From: Dipteris shenzhenensis | Lineage: Eukaryota; Polypodiophyta; Polypodiopsida; Gleicheniales | NCBI GenBank assembly: GCA_047967505.1 | Contig: CM106541.1 | Length of the DNA: 64,000 bases | Reading direction: 5' to 3' (one strand) | Shown here: piece by piece, positions 47,316-59,290 of the stretch | Layout of the letters: every line of letters begins with the position of its first letter | Numbering within the stretch: the stretch's first letter is position 1 | Position numbers and translations under genes: made by a program | Notes under the pieces: model-generated | What the model saw: the letters and a program-made list of their open reading frames with translations, nothing else | Database searches by the model: none | Told to the model about the DNA's origin: nothing

Positions 47316-47381
47316 TTTTAAAGCCCAAATCGGCATCTAGAGGAGGGCGCCCTCCTCTGGATGCCGATTTGGGCTTTAAAA
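47316..47381. repeat. 66 bp loopless near-perfect palindrome
   Basis: A 33 bp arm (47316-47348) is followed immediately by its inverse (47349-47381) around a GGCGCC centre. The single mismatch (T47338 opposite G47359) would be a G-U pair in RNA, so a transcript would fold without any bulge. It ends about 24 bp before a CT microsatellite. Confidence 0.92.
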
Positions 47382-47402
47382 AATATCATTGCTTTATTTT
47401 TT

Positions 47403-47404
<2 letters not shown>

Positions 47405-47466
<62 letters not shown>
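47405..47466. repeat. (CT)n microsatellite
   Basis: About 62 bp of CT repeat with one TTT interruption near 47449. Confidence 0.95.
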
Positions 47467-47721
47467 ACGGGTTTGGGCTACTAGAGTTTCACAACTTTCG
47501 CTAGGAATGTTCAAACTTAGTCATGTTTGGTGTAAAAATGATTGGAACACTTGAGGCCCAGAAGAATTTTGCCAAAGGATCCCGTGCTGGAAGAGAGTGC
47601 TTCGAGCTATACTCAGCCCACCCTTCGCCCTAGCTACGAATCAAAAAGCTCGATCCCTAGCCTCCACTCGTTAGTAGGCCCCCGACCATAAACTCTATCT
47701 AGCTCTGATGAAATAGAGAGT

Positions 47722-48983
47722 TTGGACAAAGCAATGCAAGAACCCTCGGGTCCAAGGGCATCAGAAGCTCCATTCGCAAGCGCAGCCTCTCTCAACTCGT
47801 CTGCACCTTTGGTTGCATCTAGGCTTAGAGGTACATTCTCCAACATATTGGGCCGCTTAGGCCGAATAGAGTTGGAAGACCCCTTTGCCGACATGTCTAC
47901 AGGGAGGGAAGGTCAACAACATCCAACTCTCGAACCATAGACCGGGATGGAAACCAAATTCGCCGATCCAAGAACCTCCTCCTATGCCAAACCTTCCAAG
48001 TGGGAACACATGGATGATGAAGATCCATGGATGAGGGAATTCTGAAGGCAAGACCCCAGCCGAGGGGATGCTAGGAACTTCCAAGGTGGAGCGCCTTATG
48101 AACCTCCAATAGTCCAGGTGCCGCCAACCTTCACCAACTATGGGGCACCACAATTTCCACTCTACTGCCCATTGCATGGATAATGTTCCCTTCTCCTCCA
48201 CACTGGTTGCACTGATGAATGCAAGCCTTGGCACATCTGTTCCAATGCCGGTACTAGCAACTACGTGGATACCACCACCTAGGCCAAACTTAAGCCAGCC
48301 CTGTACCCCGTCAGGTCCACAATAACACCACCTCTGCTAGCCGCACAAATAGTGTTAACTGATGAGGCAATGCACATCTTGGTGAATGCCCTAGGAAGGG
48401 GGGCCACACCACCTCCACCCACCCCAATGTTTCCCACAAGGATTGTGAATCCCTTGAGGAGCTAACCCATAGCCATCTCCAAGCTAATGACCAAGTTCCT
48501 TGGAGAAAGAGACCCGGTCTCCCACGTGGAGTGGTTTGAATAGATTTGCGAAGCTTTTGGTGCTCCCGGAGACCTAGAGATGGCCAACACATTTGGTCTC
48601 AGCCTGGATGGCAAAGAAGGCCAATGGTATAGGGCTCTAACCCTAGAGAGAAGATCAACTGGGAGACATTGAGAAAGGACTTTATTGTGGGGTTCGCCCC
48701 CAGTGGCCATAAATGGAGCCCGATCAACTGATTGTATGGTGTAAAGCAGAACGATAAGGAATCCCTAAGGGATTACATTGCCAAGATCAAGCACCTTAAT
48801 GCTTGCTACTGTGAACCGTATGAGTGGATGAGCGACGAACGACTGTTGCCTCGCTTCCTTATTGGATTAGCAGACCCGAAGCTCCATGATCACCTCATGG
48901 TGATGAATCCTACCTCATTCAATTTATGCAGCAAGGTGGCCATCCGCATATGTGACAACATGATGGACAAGGCAAAGCCCTAG
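47722..48983 (+). pseudogene. G2 gag
   Basis: A Pro-rich N-terminal segment (frame from 47722) has two in-frame stops. Then TKFLGERDPVSHVEWFE, DLEMANTFGLSL and EGQWYRALTLE, and in a third frame SLRDYIAKIKHLNACYCE and LLPRFLIGLADPKLHDHLM. These match the retrotransposon gag capsid domain. At least two frame changes are needed. Confidence 0.85.
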
Positions 48984-49126
48984 AACACTCAGAAATGGCT
49001 CCATCGGTTAGGTCTTCAAGTGTAGAAACAATTAAGAAGGAGACTAATGAGCCCAAGGGCTTGGATATCCAAGGGCTTGGATATGAGTGAGCTGGCCTCC
49101 AATCTATTAGATCAACTAGGCCAACA

Positions 49127-49982
49127 ATGGAGGACAGGAACCTCCAAGGAGGCATCGAGCAACCCCCACTTGTTTCCACAGAGAGACAACGTCTAGTGTG
49201 GGTATGCAATGGCAACCACCCCTCCAATGAGTGCCCGCACCTAAGGGCAAGGCTGATACTCTACTATGCAAACTGCCATAGGTGGGGAAACCATGATACC
49301 TCCCAATGTCGATTTCCAAGGTCCCTCCCCCAACCCATGTATCAAACGAGACCCCATTAGCCCTAATGGCCCCGCCTAACCCCCTGGCCACTCACGATGA
49401 TCCCATGGCTAGTTCTATCTAGTACAAAACTCAGCCATCTATATTACCACCACCCATATTGGGTCCGTAGCCCCCGCTACCTCATATAACCCCAATCAAT
49501 CAAGTGTTGGTAGAAGAAGTGCCCAACGACTAGGAGGAGATGGATCCTGATCACCGACCTCACGATTACTACCCCTACAAGAAGCGAAGTGGCACCTTGA
49601 TCCACTACCTCCCACCAGAGGATCACATGCTCTCGTATTCCAAACCACCCCTTTGAACGCAAGGGTGAGAGACCTAAACTCAATTGCTTGGAGACCCCCG
49701 CTCCAATGTTATACCTACCAGGGTCCCCATAGAGCAAGCAAATGCCCCTACCAAGGTACTTCAAACCCTCCAGTGTCCTGTTTCAAATGCCAAGGCCCAC
49801 ATTTCTTGAAGGACACTCCATACACAGATCGCACCCTTGCCGCTCCAACCATGACCAACCCCACACCCTTATGTGTGGGGTGTGGAACCAAGAATATGTT
49901 CCAGGACTGTCCCATGAGGAGACCAACCACCCTAATCATCCTGCCAAAGAGTACCAGCCTTAATCTGCTTAGCATCGAGTAG
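49127..49982 (+). pseudogene. G2 nucleocapsid zinc-knuckle region
   Basis: Three or more degenerate Cys/His knuckles: CNGNHPSNEC, CYTYQGPHRASKC (second Cys now Tyr), CFKCQGPHFLKDT (last Cys lost) and CVGCGTKNMFQDC. Repeated C-x2-C-x3-H-x4-C-like units separated by Pro-rich linkers fit a multi-knuckle nucleocapsid. Confidence 0.75.
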
Positions 49983-49988
49983 GGCCAT

Positions 49989-51237
49989 GTGGTTGCAGTG
50001 CCCCTACAAGTCATCACACGGATGCAAGCCAAGGCATTAGGCAAAGCAATGAGGAAGCTCACAAGGAAGGGTAAAGGATCCCCATTGCCCAACCCCGAGA
50101 TTCCCCCCCATCCCTTAACCCGGTCCAAGAAGGCCATTCAAGTAGGTGACGGCTTTGACCAAGTACTCATCCAAGACGGTTCTGATGAGGAGATAGCTAC
50201 TCTTGCCACCTCCTTTGTTTCCAAACAAGCTTCCACCCAGGGTGACCCTGAAGTGCCTCCGAGCCTAGAGGTAAACAATCCAGTGTGGGCTCAAAACCTA
50301 GCACACTCGCCCTCCTATAAGGAGACATATCCTGACCCCGGTCCTAGAAAAGCAATACATAAAAGATGCCTAGAACTTGGTCAGAGAAGTTTGGGCATTG
50401 ATTAAAGGCTAGTAGAGGGTTAGATACTATTCATCTAGCCCAACTGATGGGCCACTGAGGGGCAAAATCACTCAAGGTGCCGGAGAGGCTGAAGGAAGAG
50501 GAACACCTCAGCTTCGAGCAGTCAAAAACTCTGGATCTGATGCAGAAGATGTTCCAGGAAGACCCAGTGTTGCAGAACCTCTAGGAGGAAGGAGACCTGT
50601 ATGGCTTTGAGGACATGTTGTCCATGGAAGAAGAAGCTTCACAAGAGCCTTGCAACAGTGCTAGGTTGGCTGCCTTCCTATCGATAGACGTGAAAATGCC
50701 GATCGCTTCCCTGGTAAGAGGAAATCCCATCCTATGGTGCGATCTATCCAATTGGATGAATAAACCGCTCTTAACTCTAGCCCCTGGGAGTGGGAGTGAG
50801 TGTCTGCACCAAGGAATACTCGGTGAAATGGGAAAAACCTGCACTCGAGGAGACCCATCTAGTAATAAAGTTAGCTGATGGGGGAACTACCGACCCTGGG
50901 AGTGCTTATTGGCATAAACATTAGGTATTTGGATTCACGTACCCTGTCAGGTTCATAATCATGGACTTCACTCGACAGTCAGGATATGAAGCTATCCCAG
51001 GTAGGCCCTTCTTGTAAATGTTCACACTCACGCATGACTGGCATAATGATAACATCTACTTGTGGCATGAGGAGCAAACCATGAGAGTGGACTTGCACAC
51101 CTACAAGGCCCACCCATTGTCAGGACACCTCTTTGTTGCAAAATTTGACAGCACTGCCCGAACCACCTCCGTGAAGCTATTCCAACCTTGTGACAAGAAA
51201 GAGGATGAGAAGAAGTCGGATGACTTCTAGAATGCAC
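49989..51237 (+). pseudogene. G2 protease-region linker
   Basis: An open frame from 49989 (VVAVPLQVITRMQAKALG, then SDEEIATLATSFVSKQ) precedes a broken part ending in DFTRQSGYEAIPGRPFL. That last block resembles the sequence C-terminal to gypsy aspartic proteases (LGRPFL-type). The DSG active-site triad was not found, so the call is by position. Confidence 0.5.
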
Positions 51238-51550
51238 CTCTTCCCAAGCCAGAATTCTCGCAGAACTAGATGCACATCTTAGCCAATATAGATGTCCCAG
51301 AAAGAGTAGGGTTTCAGATCACCACTCCAGAGCTCGAGGTTCTGACCCCAGTGGTTCCCCTAAGAATGTTTAACATTCTCAAACCCTGAGAGGTAAGCAA
51401 GGGAACCATAAGGGTAAAATCAGATCTTCACTGGCTATCCTACATGGGTGCCACGAGACTACTCACACCACGAGTTCTCCTCCAACTGGGGAAACATGGC
51501 GAGTAAGGTAGCCTCCCTCGTCAGCCTCCCTCGTCAGCTCTATAAGTGTA

Positions 51551-52762
51551 ATGGAAGAGCCCCCTTCAGATCCCAAACCCCCTATATCCAAAGGCATGAT
51601 TAAGGCAAGCAAGGCTAAGGCCAAAAGGACCACTGCTCCTGTAGAAATAGAGGAGGAAACTAAAGAGAAAGAGGACCTATGGCACGTACCAGCCCACTAC
51701 AAGGCCTACATGATTCAGGATCATAAGATCTTATACCAACAGGCCAAAAGGTCTCGGGAAGACGGATGTTCTCAAGGGTATGACGAGCAAGCCCCGATCA
51801 AGGAGGCATACCTAGCCCTAGAAGGGCAGGAACCCCAACCCGTATTTGTTGCCAATGACCTCACCCCCAATGAGGAGAATGCCTTAACAACTCTCCTACA
51901 AGAGTATAAGGACTGCATCGCTTGGAAGTACACCGACATGAAAGGGGTGCCTACTATAGTAGTGCAACACACAATTCCCATGCTAGATGTACGTCAATGC
52001 CCCTACCCTATGAATCCTAAATACGTACTCATAGTGAGGGAAGAAATCCAGGAGCTCATAGATGCAGGAATATATGAGATTGAGCATATGGATTATGTAT
52101 CACCCATCGTGATAGTCCTAATAAAAAATGGAAAAATTAGAGTATGCGTGGATTTGAAAAAGGTTAATGCTACCACTAGATGTGACCACTACTCCTTGCC
52201 ATTCACGGAACATGTTCCAAAAAGGGTAGTCGGAAAGGAAGAGTATAGCTTCCTAAACAGATTTTCAGGTTACAACCAAGTGTCAATCGCCCCGCAAGAT
52301 CAACATAAGACTGCCTTCACAACCGAATGGGGTGTGTATGCAGCCAAGGTAATGATATTCAGATTAACCAATGCCCCTGCTACCTTCCAACAGATGATGA
52401 TCACTATATTCAATGAGTATCTAAGAGACTTTGTGGAAGTATTCTTGGATGACATCAACGTGAACTTGAAGTGGGATCACCAACTGAAGTATCTCAGGCT
52501 TGTCCTCGAGAAATGTCACTTATACTGCATATCCCCCAATCCTCTTAAGTGTGAGTTTTGGGTCAAGCATGGTGTCATCTTGGGCCACATAGGGTCCTGG
52601 AATGGAATCTCTATGGACCATAATAAAATCAAACTCCTCTTGGAGTTACCACTCCCCACTAATGCCAAGGGAGTCCATCGATTTACTGGCCACACGGGCT
52701 ATTACCGGAGATTCATCTTGTTATATGTGAACATAGCCTGCCCATTATACAAACTGCTCTAG
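51551..52762 (+). pseudogene. G2 reverse transcriptase (403-codon open frame)
   Basis: The longest open frame of the window. Gypsy RT: YVSPIVIVLIKNGKIRVCVD (fingers), SFLNRFSGYNQVSIAP, GVYAAKVMIFRLTNAPATF, and the catalytic VFLDD at residues 297-301, then the thumb with GHIGSWNGISMD and GYYRRF. The first catalytic aspartate of the usual FLDGFSGYN motif is Asn (residue 236, FLNRF), which should abolish activity although the frame is open. The start codon is arbitrary because the true protein is a polyprotein. Confidence 0.93.
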
Positions 52763-53362
52763 TACCCTTTGAGTGGACCGAGGAATGCCAAACATCCTTT
52801 GAAACCCTCAAACTAGCTCTAGCCACCGCACCAGTGTTGAGGTCACCCGATTGGAATTTAATATTCCATGTCCATATTGATTCCTCCAACTTTGCCATCG
52901 GATGTGTGCTAGCCCAACCCGGGGAGCATAATTTAGATTACCTGGTATACTTTGAGAGCCGCCAGCTAAACGAGGCCAAGGTTAAGTAACTACACCACAA
53001 TTGAGAGGGAAGGCCTCGACATGGTCTATGCAGTCAAGAAGTTCAGGCACTACTTGTTGGCTAACAAGTTTGTCTTCTTCGTGGACCATCAAGCATTGCT
53101 ATACTTGTTGGTCAACAAACCCTGCATGACTAGACGCATCACTAGGTGGATGTTAATCCTTCTAGAGTTCAACTTCACAGTCATTGTACGTAAAGGGAAA
53201 ACCCATGTCCTGGTCGACCACCTATCGAGGATATCAAATGGGGAAGCCCCAACAGGAGTAGATGATGATCTCCCACACGCTTCTCTCTTCTTCCTCGACA
53301 TCATTCTTGAATGGGCCGTCGAAATCGGCCACTACTCGGCCAACGGATTATCCTTGGACTAG
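52763..53362 (+). pseudogene. G2 RNase H
   Basis: After a frame change: PFEWTEECQTSFETLK, LIFHVHIDSSNFAIGCVLAQ with the first RNase H aspartate, EREGLDMVYAVKKFRHYLL, FVDHQALLYL, and the linker GKTHVLVDHLSRI. One frame change lies near 52988. The order fits gypsy RNase H. Confidence 0.88.
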
Positions 53363-53379
53363 GCCCTTAAGAAGGATAG

Positions 53380-54242
53380 ATCCCACAAACTAATTAAGGA
53401 TGCAGTGCCATATCAACTGATAGTCGGTCAACTATACTGTATGGGCAAGGATGGCATCCTACGAAGATGTGTGTACAAACATGAATACATCGATGTCTTG
53501 AAGAAGCCCACTTAAGAATCGCAGGTGGTCATTTTTCCATTGATGTTACAGCATGTAAAGTGCTACAAGTTGGTCTTTGGTGGCTGACACTCTTTGGAGA
53601 CGTGGTCGAATTCATCAAATGATGCGACCCCTACCAACGTATCCAAGTCCCACACAAGGACAACATGATGCCCTTGATCGGAATCCTGACCGATCAACCC
53701 TTTGAAAAATGGGGCATCAATTTCATTAGACCCATAAGCCCAACAACTAAGGGGACGGGGTCCAGATACATCATCCTAGCCACCAATTACTTCACCAAGT
53801 GGGTAGAAGGATGAGCCATGGTGAAGGCTGATGGAGATTCACCGCTAATTTCTTATATGAACAAGTCATTATGCAGTTTGGATGTCCACTGGAGTTAGTC
53901 AACGACCAACGAACTCACTTCCTCAACGAAACGATAGCAATCCTGACTAGTGAGTTTATTATGATCATACATAGGAAGTCAATGCCATACTACCCTCAGG
54001 AAAATGGCTTCACTGAGAGCTCCAATAAAACGTGCTGCAAGATCATCACCTCTATAGTAGAAGCTAGTTGTACCAACTGGGAGCATAAGCTCATAGCAGC
54101 ATTATGGGCCTATAGGACCTCCTACAAAGTGGCCATGCATTGTACCCCCTTTAGCCTAGCCTTTGGGGTGGAGGTAGTAATGCCAATGGAGTATGTAGTG
54201 CCTAGCCTTCATCTTACCACCATTAAGGAAAGACACACATAG
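53380..54242 (+). pseudogene. G2 integrase
   Basis: An HHCC-type remnant (FSIDVTA..., CDPYQRIQVPH) is followed by the core: FEKWGINFIRPI, GSRYIILATNYFTKWVEG, then MQFGCPLELVNDQRTHFLNE with the second Asp and YYPQENGFTESSNK with the catalytic Glu, then LIAALWAYRTSYK and FGVEVVMPMEY. The usual first Asp (GIDF) is Asn (GINF). Several frame changes. Confidence 0.9.
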
Positions 54243-54295
54243 AACGCGCTAGAAGAATGGCTAGTTGACCTCAAAAGGTTAGACGACAAAAGGTT

Positions 54296-56190
54296 GTGTG
54301 CATCTTTTTGATGGATCCCAAACACGAGTTCTTCGAGTTGGAATCATACTTGGGACTCCACACTTGCCCTATCCCACAAGCCACTGGCCCCTCAAACTCC
54401 CAAAGCACTCCGTCTGCCACAATCGGCATGCCTTCTGAGATCCCCTTGGAAGATCTGCAAGGGGAAGAAGAAATATCCACTAGGCAGGCCACTCAAGAGG
54501 GTGCGACAACAGTAGGGATGCCTCCCTCAAGATCAAGAAAGCGCACCCCGATGCCATCAGCAGGCGAGTATAAGGTCGTGTGCTCCCAGGTGTACTCACC
54601 AGTTGGAGAATCATGGCTCTAAGAACTGGACGTGTGCATTGTGCACTCACGCTTTGCATATGAGGACCATGACTACACCCTCCACTACCATACCGCAGTA
54701 GCATATGCAGCATCAAAAGAGCCAGCGGTGGAGGATGCACTCAGAATTTCCGGCTTGAGCAGAGTGGCTGACTGTCTCCCATACCACCTAGACATGAAGC
54801 TGATGGCAGAATTCCTCCAAGCGTACAAACCTTCATTGGTGTCTGGCGAGACATAGCAGGCAATCCCCACTACTACCAAATCAATCAGGACTTGGTATGG
54901 GCAGCCTTCAACCTCCTGGTCATCGGTGAAAAGTGTTCCAAAAAGAAAAATCTAGATGCCCTCAAAGTGGTCTGTCACTACCTATGACCACCAGAAGAGC
55001 AAGGTCCAACTCTAGTTCACAACCATTCACAAGCCTGAGGTGGAAATGCTAGCAAGAGCCTTGCAATGGCTCACACAAGTTAAGCACACAGACCACCATT
55101 AGTTCATCGTGCCAAATATCCGTTGCGCATGGTGGAGTCCCAGGAGACCAATTGGGTTGACTACTTCTATAGCCAAACCTCAACACACACTGGGAAGTAA
55201 TCGGCAATCCCATGCTATATATGCCGATTCTCTACTACTTGCTACATATACATCCACCAGTCAGCTTCGGGCTAGTCGAAAAATCTGCCACAGGGTGAGT
55301 GCAGACAGAGCCCAACGAGATAGAGGCCAAGCCAAAGCGAGCAAGGACAATGCCCAGTGCCACTCTGCCTGATCATGTGCAACCAGACCCCAGTCAGCTA
55401 CTCGCATAGTATGAGTTTCACTAGATGCAAGAATGCATGCAGCAACAACTGCGCCTCTAGGAGAAGCCCATCCTCATCGAAGACCTCGAAGGTGACGAAA
55501 TTGTCACTATTGGTATCCATCCCCAGGGGCCCAAGCCACTCCGACCACTTCTGCTGTGCCCTATGTCTCAGTCTCCACATCCCCTCGGGAGACCACATCC
55601 TTTGCCCCACCAGCACCTCTTCCTCTCCATGGGCAGGCCTAATAGAGGCCTTACAGTTTTGCAGCACACCTTAATATAGGGCATCAGAAGGTAGGAACAA
55701 GCCTCACAGCTCTTTGCTAGCCTCCTTCAAGCATAGCTCTCTACACATGACATTCAATTCGTAATGGTTGCAGCCCAAGCCATGGGCCAAGCAGTAGTAT
55801 AAAGAGTGGAATAGTACCGAGCCAAAGCTAAGGAGCTCAAGCTAACTATTACAAGCAAATCCCTAGTTCAAATGCCCATGGACCAGGTCCACAAGGTAGA
55901 GTCGATCCTGCAAACAACGCTGTAACAAAAAGCACAGGTAGAGGCGTAGTATGCTCGAAAACATGAGCACCAAGAACGATAGATCTAATCTTTGTAGGAT
56001 CTCCTGGCACAAGAAAGGGAACTTACAGTTTCCCTCCAAGTAGAGAACGAATGCCAACGCACCCTCGACCAATCAGAGGAGTCCAGGATTGGAAGACCGA
56101 TATCAATAGGAGTTTCAGATGTACAGGGAGCTCTCTACACAGTTTGCCACATACATACTTGCACCACGCACCATCCCCTAGACCCTCCAA
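54296..56190 (+). pseudogene. G2 third frame: post-integrase protein of unknown function
   Basis: Coding-like sequence continues after integrase: DPKHEFFELESYLGLH, ATIGMPSEIPLEDLQGEEEI, EYKVVCSQVYSPVGESWL, FAYEDHDYTLHYHTAVAYAA, DCLPYHLDMKLMAEFLQAY and, in a second frame, GNPHYYQINQDLVWAAFNLL. Near 55790-56060 a heptad-like helical region (YRAKAKELKLTI, QVHKVESILQ, DLLAQERELTVSLQVENECQ) follows, as in G1's third frame. Short stops and shifts are scattered. There is no signal peptide, membrane segment or fusion motif, so it is not an obvious envelope. Confidence 0.6.
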
Positions 56191-56212
56191 ATGCACTTCG
56201 ATGCACTCCGTG

Positions 56213-56382
56213 TGAGAGTGCTCTCAACGGAAGCAAGAACAGAAGAGGGAGAGAGAGAAATAGAGAGCCACACAAGTTTTGGTGGGTGCAGAACACCCTA
56301 ATCTTCTCTTTTATTCATTTATATATGTGTTTGAGTATTGTACATAACTGGGGTAAAGGCACAGTGACCTTTAACCCCCACA
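56213..56382 (-). repeat. copia B 3' LTR
   Basis: 170 bp; TGTGGGGGTTAAAGG at its 5' end and GAGAGCACTCTCA at its 3' end on the minus strand. Homologous to 61938-62106. Confidence 0.93.
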
Positions 56383-56393
56383 ACCTCCCACTT
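56383..56393 (-). other. copia B polypurine tract
   Basis: AAGTGGGAGGT on the minus strand lies immediately upstream of the 3' LTR, the standard site for plus-strand priming. Confidence 0.85.
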
Positions 56394-56474
56394 AAAGGAC
56401 AATGTGCCTTAAAGGGAGAACAACTAGTGAGCATACTATCCAATGCCCATTAATACACAACAATACTCAAACCG

Positions 56475-57245
56475 CTAACTAGGTAGACTCTTCGTCAGCA
56501 TATCTGCAAGGTTATCATCTGTATGAACCTTGACAAGATCTATGCACTTGTCCTCAAGTACCTCCCTAATGAAATGGTACCTGACCTCAATAAGTTTGGT
56601 CTTTGCATGAAAGGCCGGATTTCGTGCTAGCTGAATAGCACTCATGGAATCACTATGCAATGTCAGTACACCTATATGAATCCCCAAATCTCCCACTAGG
56701 TGATCAAGCCATATAGCCTCCTTGCAACCCTCTATGGCTGCAACATACTCAGCCTCTGTGGTAGACAAAGCAACACACTTCTGTGCACGAGACATCCACG
56801 ACACTGCACCACCTGCAAAGGTGAACACATAACCAAAAGTGGATCTCCTACTATCCACATGCCCTCTGCATAGTCTGAATCTATGTACCCAAGTATGCGC
56901 ATGTCTCCTTTACCAAAGTAGATGCACATCTCCTTGGTACCCTTCATGTACCTCATGATGCACTTAGCTGCCTTCCAATGCCTCTTTCCTAGATTAGCCA
57001 TATACTGGCTAACAACTCCCGCTGCAAATGCAATGTCTGGTCTAGTAGCTATCATAGCATACATAAGACTCCCAACTGTGATGCATAAGGAACCTTGGCC
57101 ATCATGGCCCTCTCCTCATCTGATTTGGGACTATCTGTATGACTCAGTTTCACATATGGAGGCAATGGAGTACTAACTACCTTCCCCCCCTCCATATTGA
57201 CATGCTGCAATACTTTTGTAACATACTCCTTCTGTGAAAGCAAAG
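56475..57245 (-). pseudogene. copia B RNase H
   Basis: Blocks in order: KVVSTPLPPYVKLS, MIATRPDIAFAAGVVSQYMA, KRHWKAAKCIMRYMKG, LGYIDSDYAEG, then after a frame change DSRRSTFGYVFTFAGGAVSW, QKCVALSTTEAEYVAAIEGC with catalytic Glu, LHSDSMSAIQLARNPAFHA and HTDDNLADMLTKSLP at the end of pol. Two to three frame changes; motif residues largely intact. Confidence 0.92.
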
Positions 57246-58106
57246 GAGTTTCCTACTCCGATCAGGCGTGATGCATATACCAAGAATATGACCTACAAGT
57301 CCCAAATCCTTCATATCTAAGGCCTCATGCAACTTGGCCTTTAACACATCTAGCTCATAAGTATTCTTGCTAGCCAATAGCATATCATCCACATATAGTG
57401 CTAGGATTATCAGGCTATTATCCTTAGCCCTTTTAGTGTAGAGGCAGTGATCAATTTCACTCCTTCTAAAACCCTGGGACCGAATGAAAGCATCAAACTT
57501 TTGATACCATTCTCTAGGCACTTACTTAAGACCATAGAGACTCTTCTTCAGCTTACAAACTAAATGCTCTTTGCCCTTCTCTTCAAAGCCTTCTGGCTAC
57601 ACCATGTAAATTTCCTCATGCAAATCCCCATGCAAGAAAGCTGTCTTGACGTCCATCTGCATAAGCTCCATATCCTTTGCTGCCACTAGTCCAAGCATGC
57701 ATCTAAGTGTGGTCATCTTCACAACTAGAGAGAATATCTCATCAAAGTCCACATCCTTCTCTTGCTTGAACCCTTTCGTGACCAAACAGGCCTTGTACCT
57801 AGGCACATCATCACCTGTGACCTTCATCTTGTAGACCCATTTACATGGCAATGCTTTCTTTCCATGTGGCAAAGAAACCAAGTCCCAAGTCTTATTCTTC
57901 ATAAGTGAACTCATCTCTGATTGCATAGCACACTCCCACTTGCGTTCATCCTCGTGCATCATAGCCTCTCTGTAGCAAGAAGGCTCCCCGCAATTTGTAA
58001 GCATCACATAGTCTACCCCTGGAACAAACCTATCAGGCGGTCTAGACACTCTAGATGATCTTCTCAAGGGAATTTCAGCTTGCTGTCCCACTTGCATATC
58101 AGCCAC
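57246..58106 (-). pseudogene. copia B reverse transcriptase
   Basis: RRSSRVSRPPDRFVPG linker, MKNKTWDLVSLPHGKKALPC, CKWVYKMKVTGDDVPRYKA, FDEIFSLVVKMTTLRCMLGL, QMDVKTAFLHGDLHEEIYM, then a TAG stop (57597-57599) where Gln is usual, KKSLYGLK then TAA (57522-57524), and LALYVDDMLLASKN with the catalytic YVDD intact. A few stops and one or two frame changes separate it from a working RT. Confidence 0.93.
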
Positions 58107-58133
58107 ATTTGGCTCATCATTTCCACCAATAGA

Positions 58134-59290
58134 TCATCCATCATCTACCCTTGATTGTATACCTGTGGGAGTATTTGGTGGTACCATTTCTTGCACATTT
58201 GGTGCATGGACAGCTTGCTGTCTATCAACATATGCAGGTGCATTCACATCTTGGAAAGTGATTCTCCTCATTGCAACATCCCTCATGGGTGCCTTATGCA
58301 TCTTCTTCTCATTGAAGACTACATCATGGCTGCGTATGATCTTCTTTGCTTCTGGATCCCAGAGACGATAGCCCATCTCTCCACTTTCACCATAACCCAG
58401 AAAGATGCATTTCCTAGACTTAGGATCTAGCTTCTTTCGAAGCTCTTTTGGCACATGTGCATATGCCTCACACCCAAATATATGCAAATGAGAGTAAGAG
58501 GGCTTCTTGCCACTCCATGCCTCTTCAGGAATACCACCATCCAAACTCTTACTAGGTGATCTATTGATCACATGCACTGCAGTCTTCATTGCCTCAACCC
58601 AAAAACCACAAGAAAGAATTGCATTGGAAAGCATGCACTGCAACCTTTCTTCAATGGAACGATTCATCTTTTCTGCAACTAGATTTTGCTCTGGAGTACG
58701 AGGGGATGTGAGCTCCCTCTTAATCCCATGTGTATCACAGAAATTCTAAAAGTCATGAGAGAGATACTCTCCACCATTGTCAATCCGTAGGCATTTAAGC
58801 ATTCTACCTGACTGATTCTCAACCAAGGCCAGCCATTTCTGAAATACCTAGAACACCACTCTTCCGAGCTATAGCATAAGCCCACACTTTCCTAGTTGCA
58901 TCATCAATTAATGTCACATAGTATTCAACCCTGCCTAATGACTGTGTAGGCATGGGACCACATACGTCTGAATGCACCAAATCAAGCTTTTCAAACTCTT
59001 TCTTTCCCCTTCTTTTATGGGCTGATTTAGTCTGCTTCCCATAGAGACAGTGCTCACAAAATTCAAAATCAGAGAAACTCAAATGTGGTACATAACCCAA
59101 ACGGCATAATAGTTTCATTCCATTCTGGCTCATGTGCCCCAACCTGCAATGCCACAAAGAAGTGCTTGGCTGCTCGGTTATTGCAACAACATGATCAAAT
59201 ACCCCTGATACATGTAAGGGATACAAAGTCCCACACTTGGCACCCCTGGCCAAAAGCAAGAGCCCTTTTGAATTTTCCAACTTTGAAAAC
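58134..59290 (-). pseudogene. copia B GAG-pre-integrase and integrase
   Basis: WHCRLGHMSQNGMKLL and FCEHCLYGKQTKSAH (zinc-binding), LVHSDVCGPMPTQSLG with first Asp, TLIDDATRKVWAYAIARK, then a small deletion changes frame (ARKSGVLGISE). A TAG at 58746-58748 follows, then ERLQCMLSNAILSCGFW, AVHVINRSPSK, KCIFLGYGESGEMGYRLWD and SHDVVFNEKKMHKAP. The frameshift after AIARK is shared with the fragment at 63692-64000. Confidence 0.92.

Larger units (their letters stand above)
47722..56200 (+). mobile_element. gypsy element G2, decayed, no LTRs found
   Basis: Forward-strand Ty3/gypsy element with gag, three zinc-knuckle remnants, protease-region remnant, RT, RNase H, integrase and a third frame after integrase. 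The right side ends at the 3' LTR of copia B (56213). The left boundary is uncertain and may lie near the CT repeat at 47405. The third frame and absence of a chromodomain fit non-chromovirus (Tat/Athila-like) gypsy lineages, but this is not proven. It has many stops; only RT keeps a long open frame. Confidence 0.85.

Noticed and set aside
47285-47554. Open frame through the CT repeat
   Set aside because: Translation of the palindrome and CT repeat; no conserved sequence.
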